Source: an uncultured Burkholderiales bacterium (GTDB taxonomy: Bacteria > Pseudomonadota > Gammaproteobacteria > Burkholderiales > Burkholderiaceae). Taken from it: a stretch of DNA of 17,728 nt. The notes beneath the pieces are model-generated. The model was not told the DNA's origin and searched no databases. It saw only the letters and a program-made list of their open reading frames with translations. The translations under genes were made by a program, and so were the position numbers. Below are positions 6,422 through 14,391 of this stretch, in pieces (within the stretch, counting starts at the first letter, position 1; every line of letters starts with the position of its first letter). The stretch lies in assembly GCA_903845315.1 (NCBI GenBank), contig CAIMWY010000374.1, positions 1 to 17,728 on the forward strand, given 5' to 3'.

Positions 6422-6891
6422 TGCAACGCTGGTGTTGGGTGCTGTTGGGCTGCGTGATGCAGCTCCAGGTTCAGGTCCATGCGCAGGGCATTGGCCCGGA
6501 GGCGGCTGCCATGGCGCAAGACCCGGTGGTGGAAGCGCGCTTGGTGGTGTTGTCGCAAGAGTTGCGCTGCTTGGTGTGTCAAAACGAATCTTTGGCTTCG
6601 TCTCAGGCCGAGCTGGCCGATGACTTGCGCCGTGAGGTGCGCAGCTTGATCCGTGAAGGCAAAAGCGACCAAGAAGTGAAAGACTTTTTGGTGGCCCGTT
6701 ATGGCGACTTTGTGTTGTACCGCCCCGAGGTCAAGCCTTTGACCTGGGTACTCTGGTTTGGCCCGTTTGTGTTGATGCTGCTGGCTGTTGTGTTTTTAGG
6801 TCGGTACTTGCAGGCACGCCGTGCACAAGTGAAACCGCAGGCACTCAGCGACGAAGACCGCGCCCGTGCCGAGCAATGGTTGAAAGGTTGA
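6418..6891 (+). CDS. ccmH: CcmH, apocytochrome thiol-binding subunit (short form)
   Basis: CcmH holds or reduces the apocytochrome CxxCH cysteines during heme ligation. This 157-residue form has a signal peptide (to about VHAQG, residue 24), the characteristic LRCLVCQNESLASSQAELA motif with C51 and C54, a helical periplasmic domain, a membrane helix at about 109-130, and a short cytoplasmic tail. It corresponds to the N-terminal domain of the longer E. coli CcmH; the TPR part is encoded by the separate ccmI that follows. Two ATG codons in a row (6418, 6421) are possible starts; the first overlaps the ccmG stop. Confidence 0.95.
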   Translation: MMQRWCWVLLGCVMQLQVQVHAQGIGPEAAAMAQDPVVEARLVVLSQELRCLVCQNESLASSQAELADDLRREVRSLIREGKSDQEVKDFLVARYGDFVLYRPEVKPLTWVLWFGPFVLMLLAVVFLGRYLQARRAQVKPQALSDEDRARAEQWLKG

Positions 6892-6892
6892 T

Positions 6893-8206
6893 GTGACCCC
6901 TTCTCTTGTTTTTATTTTGGCTGCCATGGGCTTGACCCTGGTGGTGGTGGCCGTGTTGTGCTGGGGCCTGTGGCGTGGCCATGTGGCTGCTGTGCAAGCG
7001 AGTCAGAGTGCCGCGCAAGCGATAGACAACCCCGCACTGGCCAATGCTGCGGTGTACCGCGACCAGTTGGCTGATTTGCAGCGCGAACATGACTTGGGCA
7101 ATTTGAACGACCACGAGTTGCAGATTGGCCAAGACGAGTTGCGCCATCGCTTATTGGACGATGTGGGCATGCCCGAGCAGGCGCCCGCCGCCGACGCCGT
7201 TGCGTCTGAGGCTGTGGCCACTGCGCCGTTGCGCAAACCCTGGCTGTGGATGTTGGCCATGCTGGTGTTGGTGCCAGCCTTGGCGGTGCCGATGTACAGC
7301 GTGCTCGGCGACCCTGAGGCCCTAGACCCCAAAGCCGCGCAACAAGGGGCCGACCATGGCGGCGAGATCACGCAAGAAAAGCTGATGACCATGGCCACGT
7401 CGCTGACGCGGCGCTTGCAAGACGACCCCAGCAATGTAGATGGTTGGGTCATGCTCGGGCGTGTGCAACGCGCCATGGGACGTTTCGACGAGGCCGATGA
7501 AGCCTTGCGCAAAGCACTCGAGTTGAGCCGCGACGACAACGTGATGGTCGAGCGCGCCGAAATCATGGCGCAAAAAAATGACGGCAATTTCGCGGGTGAG
7601 CCCTGGGCCATCTTGCAGCGTGTGCTCACCGCTGACCCGCATCACCTCAATGCCTTGTTGTTGGCTGGCAGTGCCTCGTTTGCCGAAGGCAATTTCCGTT
7701 CGGCCTTGCGGTTTTGGGAGCGTGCGCGCGAAGAGGTTTCGCCCGATTCGCCCGATGCCCCCGAGCTCGATCGCGCCATCGCTGAAACGCGCGAGAAGAT
7801 GGGCTTGCCGCCGGTGCCCGGTCGCAGCAGCGCAGTCTCTGCCAAGAATCCAGCGCTCTCGGTCTCTAGCATCAGCGGTCGTGTCAGCTTGGTCAGTGAG
7901 TTGGCCGACAAAGTCTCGCCCACCGATGCGGTCTTTATTTATGCCACGCCGGTGTCGGGATCGCGCATGCCGCTGGCGATTGTGCGCATCACCGCAGCGC
8001 AGCTGCCCTACGACTTTGTGCTCGACGACAGCACGGCCATGAGCCCATCGGCCAAGCTCTCATCGATGGACGAAGTGACCATGCGTGTGCGCATCTCCAA
8101 GTCTGGGCAAGCGACGCCACAACCCGGCGACTTAGGTGTGAGTGTGAGTCCCGTCAAACCCGGCACGGCAGGCTTGAATTTGATGGTGCGAGAGGCTTGG
8201 CGTTAA
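6893..8206 (+). CDS. ccmI: CcmI (CycH), TPR apocytochrome c chaperone
   Basis: CcmI binds the C-terminus of unfolded cytochromes c and brings them to the ligation complex. The 437-residue protein begins with a membrane helix (about 4-27), a cytoplasmic segment with the family motif YRDQLADLQREHDLGNL (about 55-71), and a second helix at about 116-138. Periplasmic TPR-like repeats follow at about 165-285 (for example DGWVMLGRVQRAMGRFDEAD), then a beta-rich C-terminal domain (about 325-437) as in other betaproteobacterial CcmI. It starts with GTG one base after the ccmH stop, with GAAAGG five bases upstream. It is the last gene of the ccm operon and ends near a convergent terminator. Confidence 0.94.
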   Translation: MTPSLVFILAAMGLTLVVVAVLCWGLWRGHVAAVQASQSAAQAIDNPALANAAVYRDQLADLQREHDLGNLNDHELQIGQDELRHRLLDDVGMPEQAPAADAVASEAVATAPLRKPWLWMLAMLVLVPALAVPMYSVLGDPEALDPKAAQQGADHGGEITQEKLMTMATSLTRRLQDDPSNVDGWVMLGRVQRAMGRFDEADEALRKALELSRDDNVMVERAEIMAQKNDGNFAGEPWAILQRVLTADPHHLNALLLAGSASFAEGNFRSALRFWERAREEVSPDSPDAPELDRAIAETREKMGLPPVPGRSSAVSAKNPALSVSSISGRVSLVSELADKVSPTDAVFIYATPVSGSRMPLAIVRITAAQLPYDFVLDDSTAMSPSAKLSSMDEVTMRVRISKSGQATPQPGDLGVSVSPVKPGTAGLNLMVREAWR

Positions 8207-8227
8207 GTCTTGTCGTGCGTCGAAAAA

Positions 8228-8258
8228 CAACAAAGCCGCTCAATGAGCGGCTTTGTTG
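8228..8258. terminator. Terminator between convergent ccmI and response regulator genes
   Basis: CAACAAAGCCGCTC and GAGCGGCTTTGTTG form a 14-bp perfect stem around a three-base loop. On the - strand it is followed by five T, giving a good terminator for the response regulator gene. On the + strand the tail is TGGGT, so for ccmI it acts weakly or mainly as an mRNA 3'-end stabiliser. Confidence 0.82.
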
Positions 8259-8278
8259 TGGGTGAGGTGGCTTGAGGT

Positions 8279-8875
8279 TTACAGCAAGCCGTGCATGCGC
8301 GCGAAGTGCAGGGTTTGCGTGCGACTCTTGACGTTCAAGCGACGGAACAAGCGCCATAGGTGAACCTTGACGGTGTGCTCGCTGATCTCAAGCTCAGCAG
8401 CAATGTCGCGGTTGCTCAAACCACGGTCCAGCATGATGATCAATTGCTTTTGGCGCTTGGACAACTTGGTGTCGCCCGCAACCACCACTTCTTCGTCGGG
8501 ATGGCCATCGGCAGCGGCAAACAGGCCTTGGATGGCGGCAGAAATTTCGTTGGCCGAGGTAGATTTTTCAATGTAGAGGTCAGCCCCTGCTTCGATGCAG
8601 GTTTCTTCGGCTTCACCCGCGGGCATGGACGAGATCACCACCAAGGGCACTTCGCCATACATGCCTTTGACTTCGCTCACGGCGGTGGTGCCTTTGACAC
8701 CGGGCAGCAAAAGGTCGAGCACAAACAACTCAGGCGTACCGTTTTTGATGATGGCGGCTTGCAGCTCGCTGAATTTTTCGAGCTCGATGACTTTGGCTGC
8801 TGGCTTCATGCGGCGCAACAACATGGCAATCGCTTGGCGAACCAGTGGGTGGTCATCAATGATGTACAGACTCAT
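8279..8875 (-). CDS. NarL/FixJ-type response regulator with LuxR DNA-binding domain (orphan)
   Basis: The 198-residue protein has a receiver domain (about 1-120) with acidic residues D7/D8, phospho-acceptor D54 (FVLDLLLPG), S82 in the signalling position and K104 (YIEKST). A LuxR/NarL helix-turn-helix follows at about 137-195 (LSKRQKQLIIML...NRDIAAELEISEHTVKVHLWRLFRRL). It should be a transcription factor activated by phosphorylation. No histidine kinase is in the window. It starts 17 bases after the trpS stop, with a good AGGAG ribosome site eight bases before the ATG, so it is probably cotranscribed with trpS. The regulated genes are unknown. Confidence 0.93.
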   Translation of the reverse strand: MSLYIIDDHPLVRQAIAMLLRRMKPAAKVIELEKFSELQAAIIKNGTPELFVLDLLLPGVKGTTAVSEVKGMYGEVPLVVISSMPAGEAEETCIEAGADLYIEKSTSANEISAAIQGLFAAADGHPDEEVVVAGDTKLSKRQKQLIIMLDRGLSNRDIAAELEISEHTVKVHLWRLFRRLNVKSRTQTLHFARMHGLL

Positions 8876-8883
8876 TTTCTTCT

Positions 8884-8888
8884 CTCCT
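8884..8888 (-). promoter_or_regulatory. Strong ribosome binding site of the response regulator gene
   Basis: AGGAG on the - strand lies eight bases before the ATG at 8875, inside the 17-base gap after trpS. It is stronger than the start-region signals of most other genes in this run and would allow independent translation of the regulator. Confidence 0.7.
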
Positions 8889-8892
8889 GCTT

Positions 8893-10089
8893 TCAGTAGT
8901 TCAGCCCAATGGCTTCGCGCACATCGCGCATCGTTTCTCTGGCGGTGATACGTGCTTTTTCAGTACCTGCATCAACGATATCACGAACTATTTTAGGGTT
9001 AGTCACATAAGGCTCTGCGCGTTCAAGCATGGGTTGTTGTTCTTGCAAGATGGCGTCGATGATCGGCTGCTTGCATTCTAGGCAGCCAATGCCTGCACTT
9101 TTGCAGCCTTGGGTTACCCATTGGCGTTGGTTTTCGCTGCTGTAAACGCGGTGAAATTGCCAGACCGGGCATTTTTCGGGGTCGCCAGCGTCGGTGCGTT
9201 TGATGCGTGCTGGGTCGGTGGGCATGCGTTTGACTTTGTGCTCAATGCTGGCGCGGTCTTCGCGGATGGCAATGGCGTTGTTGTAGCTCTTGCTCATCTT
9301 GGCACCGTCCAAACCGGGCAATTTGCTGGCCTCGGTGAGCAAGATTTGCGGCTCGGGCAGCACGATCTTGCCCGTGCCCTTGAAGTAGCCCTCCAAGCGC
9401 TCGCGGTCTTCCACCAAGAGTTCAGGCGCAGAAGCGAGATAGCCCAAGGCGCCCTCCATGGCTTTGGTGTCGCCCGTTTCTTGGTAGGCCTTGCGTGACT
9501 TTTCTAGGCGTTTGACGCTGTCTTTGGGCAACTTGTCCAAGCTGGCTTGAATTTTTGCTTCGGCGTTGATTTCCCGACCATACAAGTGGTTGAAACGGCG
9601 CGCGGCTTCGCGCGTGAGCTCCACATGGCTGGCTTGGTCTTCGCCCACAGGCACGTACTTGGCTTTGTAGATCAAGATGTCTGCTGCCTGCAGCAGCGGG
9701 TAGCCCAAAAAGCCGTACGTGGTCAGGTCTTTGTCTTTGAGCTTTTCTTGTTGGTCTTTGTAGGTGGGCACGCGTTCCAACCAACCCAGCGGTGTGCCCA
9801 TGGCCAAGAGGGTGAACAGCTCGGCGTGTTCAGGGATACGGCTTTGTAAAAACAAGGTGCATTGTTCCGGGTCGAGCCCCGTGGCCAACCAGTCGATGAC
9901 CATTTCATAGACATTTTTTTCAATCACCTCACGGCTCTCGTAGTGGGTGGTCAAGGCGTGCCAGTCGGCGACGAAAAAGTAGCAATCCATTTGCGACTGC
10001 AAACGCACCCAGTTTTTCAAAGCGCCGTGGTAGTGGCCCAAATGCAAAGCACCTGTGGGGCGCATGCCGGAGAGAACGCGTTCTTTCAT
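8893..10089 (-). CDS. trpS: Tryptophanyl-tRNA synthetase, long form with four-cysteine motif
   Basis: The enzyme charges tRNA-Trp with tryptophan using ATP. The 398-residue class I synthetase has the HIGH signature as HLGH (16-19) within GMRPTGALHLGHY and KMSKS at 264-268 (PGLDGAKMSKSYNN). It is longer than the ~330-residue E. coli type. One reason is a charged helical insertion at about residues 175-240, before the KMSKS segment. C-terminally, C307, C329, C336 and C339 form C-x21-C-x6-C-x2-C, very close to the [4Fe-4S]-binding motif known from Thermotoga maritima TrpRS. The gene follows the M50 protease gene by four bases. Function is firm; the Fe-S cluster is inferred from spacing. Confidence 0.97.
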   Translation of the reverse strand: MKERVLSGMRPTGALHLGHYHGALKNWVRLQSQMDCYFFVADWHALTTHYESREVIEKNVYEMVIDWLATGLDPEQCTLFLQSRIPEHAELFTLLAMGTPLGWLERVPTYKDQQEKLKDKDLTTYGFLGYPLLQAADILIYKAKYVPVGEDQASHVELTREAARRFNHLYGREINAEAKIQASLDKLPKDSVKRLEKSRKAYQETGDTKAMEGALGYLASAPELLVEDRERLEGYFKGTGKIVLPEPQILLTEASKLPGLDGAKMSKSYNNAIAIREDRASIEHKVKRMPTDPARIKRTDAGDPEKCPVWQFHRVYSSENQRQWVTQGCKSAGIGCLECKQPIIDAILQEQQPMLERAEPYVTNPKIVRDIVDAGTEKARITARETMRDVREAIGLNY

Positions 10090-10093
10090 GAGA

Positions 10094-10765
10094 TCAAGGC
10101 TTCAGTAAAAATTCAAAAGGACTCAGCATGAGTGACAAAGCGAACAGGGTCCATTTCATGAGTGGCCCCATCCAATAATCGTTGAGGATGTGAAAGGCCA
10201 CCAAGGCCAACACCACGTACATGCCATAGGGTTCGACCTTGGACAACCAAACGGCTTGTTTCCAAGGCAGCAAACCCACCAGCACACGGCCTCCGTCCAA
10301 GGGGGGCAAAGGGAACAGGTTGAAGACAAACATCGAGACGTTCACCACCACGCCAGCCAAGCTCATTTTCAAGAAATAGTCTTCGGTCACGCCCATGCTG
10401 TTCATCACATAAAACGCCAACAACCAAGCCCATGCTTGGATGAAGTTGATGGCAGGCCCTGCCAACGAGACCCACATCATGTCGCGTTTAGGGTTGTGCA
10501 AATTTCCAAAGCGCACTGGCACGGGCCGCGCGTAGCCAAACAAAAAACTCCCGCCCGTGGCCACGTACAGCAGGGCCGGGATCACGATCGTGCCCATGGG
10601 GTCGATGTGGGGCATGGGGTTGAGGGTGACGCGACCCATCATCCACGCCGTGTTGTCGCCCAAAAGGTGGGCCACATAGCCGTGCGCTGCTTCATGCAAG
10701 GTGATGGCAAAGATCACCGGCAAGGCATAAATTAAAACGGTTTGAATCAGGTCTGGAAAATTCAC
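10094..10765 (-). CDS. Site-2 protease family protein (peptidase M50)
   Basis: This is a membrane-embedded zinc metalloprotease of 223 residues. HEAAH at 24-28 supplies the zinc-binding histidines and catalytic glutamate inside the first hydrophobic segment. The second family motif, NLFPLPPLDGGRVL (149-162), provides the zinc-binding D157. Five or six membrane segments are visible and there is no PDZ domain, so it belongs to the compact group rather than RseP. Substrates are unknown. The start is a GTG at 10765. It lies between yciO (30-base gap) and trpS (4-base gap), as in many Burkholderiales genomes by recall. Confidence 0.92.
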   Translation of the reverse strand: MNFPDLIQTVLIYALPVIFAITLHEAAHGYVAHLLGDNTAWMMGRVTLNPMPHIDPMGTIVIPALLYVATGGSFLFGYARPVPVRFGNLHNPKRDMMWVSLAGPAINFIQAWAWLLAFYVMNSMGVTEDYFLKMSLAGVVVNVSMFVFNLFPLPPLDGGRVLVGLLPWKQAVWLSKVEPYGMYVVLALVAFHILNDYWMGPLMKWTLFALSLMLSPFEFLLKP

Positions 10766-10795
10766 ACAAACATTCTCGCATCCAAGCCCTTGGGC

Positions 10796-11434
10796 TCACT
10801 GCAACCCCAAGGCGCTCAGGGGGCCGCGGCCCTGACGAATCAAGGTGGGTTCGCCGCCGTTGTCCATGGTGGTGAGGTCGACCACGGTGGTGGACTCTAA
10901 GGGGCAGGCCCCTGCATCAATCACAGCCGCCAGATCGTGTTCAAAGCGATCGCGAATTTCTTGGCCGTCATTCATCGGGTCTGACTCACCCGGGGCAATC
11001 AAGGTGGTGGCCAGCAAGGGCGCACCGTGCAGTTCCAATAAGTCCAGCAAGCTGCGGTTTTGTGGCACCCGCAAGCCAATGGTTTTGCGCTGGGGGTGGC
11101 TGACGCGACGGGGTACCTCTTTTGAGGCTTCCAAGATAAAGGTGTAGGCCCCGGGTGTCGCAGCTTTGAGCAAACGGTATTGTCGGTTGTCGACCCGCGC
11201 ATAGTTGGCCAACTCCGACAGGTCACGGCACATCAGGGTGAGGTGGTGTTTGTCGTCGACTTGGCGCATGCGTCGCATGTGCTCGACCGCCGCCTTGTCG
11301 TCGAGGTGGCAGACCAAGGCGTAGCTGGAGTCGGTGGGCACGGCCACCACACCGCCGCGTGAGAGCAGGGCTGCGGCTTGCTTGAGCAAGCGCTGCTGGG
11401 GGTTGTCGGGGTGAACTTGAAGGAACTGGGCCAT
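10796..11434 (-). CDS. yciO: YciO, Sua5/YrdC-fold RNA-binding protein
   Basis: The 212-residue protein matches E. coli YciO nearly end to end as I recall it. The N-terminus is MAQFLQVHPDNPQQRL, followed by a VPTDSSYAL loop, TLMCRDLSELANYARVDN, PGAYTFILEASKEVPRR and KTIGLRVP, ending in TTVVDLT...LIRQGRGP. The Sua5/YrdC family makes threonylcarbamoyl-AMP for the t6A modification of tRNA. YciO is a paralogue whose own activity is reported as weak or different, so TsaC function should not be assumed. It starts one base after the DMT permease gene ends, so it is in the same operon. The closeness to the PHP-domain gene echoes the E. coli rnm-yciO arrangement. Confidence 0.92.
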   Translation of the reverse strand: MAQFLQVHPDNPQQRLLKQAAALLSRGGVVAVPTDSSYALVCHLDDKAAVEHMRRMRQVDDKHHLTLMCRDLSELANYARVDNRQYRLLKAATPGAYTFILEASKEVPRRVSHPQRKTIGLRVPQNRSLLDLLELHGAPLLATTLIAPGESDPMNDGQEIRDRFEHDLAAVIDAGACPLESTTVVDLTTMDNGGEPTLIRQGRGPLSALGLQ

Positions 11435-11435
11435 C

Positions 11436-12323
11436 TCAACTCGCCGCGTGTTCGCATTGGCTCAGCCAACCTGCGCCAATGCCGCACAGCGCGATCAGCA
11501 CCATGCCCATGCGCGCCAGTGGGTCTGGAATGTGGGCGAACACCACCCAACCGCCTAGCGTGGCAAAGGCGATACCGCTGTAGAGAAAAGGCGTCACGCT
11601 GGCGGCTGGGGCGCGAAAAAACGCCAAGATCAGCAGGTAGTGGCCCAGGGTGGCGGTCAAGCCGATCAGGCACATCAACTCCCACTCGAAATTGGTGATG
11701 TCGGTGGTCCAAGCCCCCATCATCACCAAGCCAGTGGCCAAGGCGGCCCCCACCCAGCCGGTGTAGAGGTGCATGGAGATTGGGTTTTCGGTTTTGGCCA
11801 TGTGGCTGGTCAAGATTTGAAAACTGGCATTGACGAAGACCAAGCTCAAGGGCAGCCAAGCGTGGCTGGGGTCTAGACTGCCGCCCGGTCGAACAATCAG
11901 CAGTGCGCCGATCAAGCCCCCAGTTACAAATACCCAGCGCCACAACGAGACACGCTCTTTCATGACAAAGCGCGCCAAGGCGGTGACCACCAACGGAGTG
12001 ATCATGATGAAGGCGGTGAACTCGGCCACCGGCATGTACTGCAGGCTGAAAAAAGCCAAGGTGCTGCACACCATCAACAACAAGCCGCGCAGCAATTGAA
12101 GCCCCAAGCTCTGGGTCTGAAACATGGTCATGCCGCGCTTGGGCCACAGCAAGGCGGTGCTGGCCACGGCTTGAAAGGCATAGCGAAACCACAACACCAT
12201 CAGCAAGGGCACGCTGGCGATCAAAAATTTATTGGTGATGTCAAGCACCGCAAAGCAGGCCATGGCCACCACCGTGAAGACCATGCCTGCGATGGGCAGG
12301 GGTTGACGCGCGGGGCGGGTCAT
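11436..12323 (-). CDS. DMT-superfamily (EamA-type) membrane permease
   Basis: The 295-residue integral membrane protein has about ten hydrophobic segments in two similar halves, as in EamA/RhaT-type drug/metabolite transporters. Recognisable patches are DITNKFLIASVPLLMVLWFRY in the first half and GHYLLILAFFRAPAASVTPFLYSGI in the second; the YMPVAEFTAFIMITPLVVTAL segment ends the first half. The substrate cannot be assigned. The start is the ATG at 12323, which overlaps the stop of the PHP-domain gene (ATGA); an in-frame start at 12377 would lie deep inside that gene. It separates the rnm-like gene from yciO, which are neighbours in E. coli. Confidence 0.9.
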   Translation of the reverse strand: MTRPARQPLPIAGMVFTVVAMACFAVLDITNKFLIASVPLLMVLWFRYAFQAVASTALLWPKRGMTMFQTQSLGLQLLRGLLLMVCSTLAFFSLQYMPVAEFTAFIMITPLVVTALARFVMKERVSLWRWVFVTGGLIGALLIVRPGGSLDPSHAWLPLSLVFVNASFQILTSHMAKTENPISMHLYTGWVGAALATGLVMMGAWTTDITNFEWELMCLIGLTATLGHYLLILAFFRAPAASVTPFLYSGIAFATLGGWVVFAHIPDPLARMGMVLIALCGIGAGWLSQCEHAAS

Positions 12324-13177
12324 TGGATGCGGTCTGCCAGCAACTCCCACACGGGGGTGAGCTGGCCCGGCAACCAAGGCAAGGTACCTAAGTCGATGCG
12401 GCTTTCATCGGGGCTGTGAAAGTCGCTGCCACGCGAGGCCACCAAGTTGAACTCGCGCGCCATATCGGCGTATTTCACGTACTCGGGTGGGGTGTGGCTG
12501 CCGGTCACCACTTCGACGCCTTGCCCGCCATGGGTTTTGAATTCGGTGAACAGGGCGAACTCTTCGTTGGCTGTGAAGTTGTAGCGGCCCGGGTGTGCGA
12601 TCACCGCCACGCCGTGGCAGTCGGTGATCCACTGCACCGCATCTTTGAGCGAGGCCCAGCGGTGCGGCACAAAGCCAGGTTTGCCGTCGGTGAGGTAGTG
12701 ACGAAACACCTCGGAGGTGTCGTGGCAAACACCGCTTTCCACGAGGAATCGGGCGAAGTGGGTACGCGAAATCAGCTCTGGGTTGCCCACGAACTTGAGG
12801 GCGCCTTCAAAAGCGCCGCGAATACCTACCTTGGCCAAGCCCTCGGACATTTCTTGCGCCCGCTCACTGCGGCCACCGCGTGTGCGGCGCAAACCTTCCA
12901 CGATGCGGGGGTCTTGGGCATCAAAGCCCAGGCCGACGATGTGCACGGTTTGACCCGCAAAGGTGACTGAAATTTCAACCCCGGTGAGGTACTTCATGCC
13001 CAGTGCCTGCGCTGCGGCCAAGGCGCGTTGTTGGCCGCCCACTTCGTCGTGGTCGGTCAGGGCCCACAGCTCCACGCCATTGGCGTGCGCCCGAGCGGCC
13101 AGCACCTCGGGGGTCAGGGTGCCATCCGAGACCACGGAATGGCAATGCAAATCGGCGTTCAAGATGGAGGTGCTCAC
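12320..13177 (-). CDS. PHP-domain 3',5'-nucleotide bisphosphate phosphatase / RNase AM-like protein
   Basis: The 285-residue protein is a PHP metal-dependent phosphoesterase with the expected metal ligands: H11 and H13 (NADLHCHSVVSDG), D42/H43/D44 (LTDHDEVGG), E68 (TGVEIS), H79, H195 (VIAHPGRYN) and D252/H254 (GSDFHSPDE). It is most like E. coli Rnm (YciV/TrpH), which removes phosphate from 3',5'-bisphosphonucleotides and trims 5' ends of small RNAs. The start chosen is the GTG at 13177 because it overlaps the tatD stop in a GTGA junction; a GTG at 13183 adds two residues. It overlaps the permease gene by four bases, and yciO is two genes downstream. Confidence 0.92.
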   Translation of the reverse strand: MSTSILNADLHCHSVVSDGTLTPEVLAARAHANGVELWALTDHDEVGGQQRALAAAQALGMKYLTGVEISVTFAGQTVHIVGLGFDAQDPRIVEGLRRTRGGRSERAQEMSEGLAKVGIRGAFEGALKFVGNPELISRTHFARFLVESGVCHDTSEVFRHYLTDGKPGFVPHRWASLKDAVQWITDCHGVAVIAHPGRYNFTANEEFALFTEFKTHGGQGVEVVTGSHTPPEYVKYADMAREFNLVASRGSDFHSPDESRIDLGTLPWLPGQLTPVWELLADRIQ

Positions 13178-14004
13178 ACGCACAATTGTAGGCGGGGCAG
13201 TGCCGCGCAGGCATTGGTCCGCGTGGCTTGTGCCAACTCGTCCAGTGAGATGCCGCGCAACTCAGCCAGCACTTGGGCGATGCGCGGCAACTCAGCGGGG
13301 CTGTTGCGGCCTTGGGGTTGGCCGGCTTGGCGTTGTTCGGCGCTAGCGTAGAGCCAGTGCGGTGGAATATCGGGCGCATCGGTTTCCAGCACGATGGCCG
13401 ACAGCGGCAATTCGGTGGCCAAACGGCGCAACTGCAATGCGCGCTCGAAAGTGAGTGCCCCACCAAAGCCCAGTTTGAAGCCGAGGTCGATGAATGCGTG
13501 GGCTTGTTGCAGGCTGCCGTTGAAGGCGTGGGCAATGCCGCCCACGACAGGAATGTCACGCAGGCCCTTGAGCAAGTTGTCTGCCGAACGGCGCACATGC
13601 AAGATCACCGGCAATTGGTGGCGCTGCGCCAGCTTGAGTTGTGCCCGGTAAAACTGCTGTTGGGTGTCCCAAGTGGCGGGGGTGTTGATGATGGGAACAA
13701 AACCATCCAGGCCAATTTCGCCCACCGCCACCAAGTGGGTGTCGTGTTGCTGCGCCTGCAATGTCTGGTCGAGTTGTTGTAAATCTGCCGCGTTGGCTTG
13801 CGGTGTGTACAGGGGATGAATGCCCAATGCATAGACGTCTTGGTGGACATGGGCCAAGGCACGCACGGTTTTGAAATTGGCGGCTTCAACGGCAGGAATG
13901 ACGCAACAGCCCACACCTTGCGCACGCGCGTGTTGGCGCACTTGAGCGCGGTCTGCCTCAAATTCAGCAGCGTCAAGGTGGCAGTGGGTGTCGATCCAGA
14001 ACAT
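13174..14004 (-). CDS. TatD-family metal-dependent hydrolase (DNase)
   Basis: The 276-residue TIM-barrel hydrolase of the TatD family has metal ligands in DTHCHLD (H7, H9), GEIGLDG (E96), ILHVRR (H136), IAHAFNGS (H159) and LETDAPDIPPHW (D209). Family members are 3'-5' deoxyribonucleases acting on DNA ends, and some act on tRNA or peptides. It is normal in length. It overlaps the PHP-domain gene by four bases and follows the J-domain gene by 35 bases, so it may be cotranscribed with both. Which of the TatD, YcfH or YjjV subgroups it belongs to is not clear. Confidence 0.93.
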   Translation of the reverse strand: MFWIDTHCHLDAAEFEADRAQVRQHARAQGVGCCVIPAVEAANFKTVRALAHVHQDVYALGIHPLYTPQANAADLQQLDQTLQAQQHDTHLVAVGEIGLDGFVPIINTPATWDTQQQFYRAQLKLAQRHQLPVILHVRRSADNLLKGLRDIPVVGGIAHAFNGSLQQAHAFIDLGFKLGFGGALTFERALQLRRLATELPLSAIVLETDAPDIPPHWLYASAEQRQAGQPQGRNSPAELPRIAQVLAELRGISLDELAQATRTNACAALPRLQLCV

Positions 14005-14039
14005 GGCGCTCGATTATCAAGCGCACAAATTGAATGGCA

Positions 14040-14384
14040 TCAGATGAACGCGTGCAAACGACCGCGGCGATCGTAGGTGGTCAAGACGGTGGGATGCGAT
14101 GGGCGAGTGGCGGCGGGTGGCATCACTTCTTGGCCTAACGCCAAGGCGACGTGCTGGCGCTGATCGAGATGGCTGCGCCATTGGTCATAGGCGCGGCGAC
14201 GCTCCGGGCAGGACAAGACCTCATAGGCTTGGTTGATCTCGGCCATGCGAGAGTCGCCCATGGCCGACCCCAATCGGTCGGGGTGGTAGCGCCGAGCCAG
14301 CACTCGATAGGCCGCCCGAATGACATCGGGTTCTGCCTGTGGGGCCACGCCGAGCAGCGCATAAAAGTCTTGGAATCCGTCCAT
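14040..14384 (-). CDS. Small J-domain (DnaJ-like) protein
   Basis: The 114-residue protein consists of an N-terminal J domain (about 5-68; DFYALLGVAP, HPD at 34-36 in RRYHPDRLG, INQAYEVLSCPERRRAYD) and a short tail with no zinc-finger or substrate-binding domain. It would stimulate the ATPase of an Hsp70 partner. The start is the ATG at 14384; the open frame upstream passes through a promoter-like TATTAT and is unlikely to be coded. No ribosome site is visible, and the TATTAT lies seven bases before the ATG, so the mRNA may be leaderless. Its client and Hsp70 partner are unknown. Confidence 0.9.
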   Translation of the reverse strand: MDGFQDFYALLGVAPQAEPDVIRAAYRVLARRYHPDRLGSAMGDSRMAEINQAYEVLSCPERRRAYDQWRSHLDQRQHVALALGQEVMPPAATRPSHPTVLTTYDRRGRLHAFI

Positions 14385-14391
14385 GGGACAG

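Noticed and set aside
10782..10795. Short AGCCC/GGGCT inverted repeat between yciO and the M50 gene as a terminator
   Set aside because: The stem is only five base pairs with a two-base loop and no T-run, and the genes look cotranscribed.
13273..13782. A 169-codon + strand frame opposite tatD
   Set aside because: It is antisense to a gene with all TatD metal ligands, has no ribosome site, and recalls no known protein.
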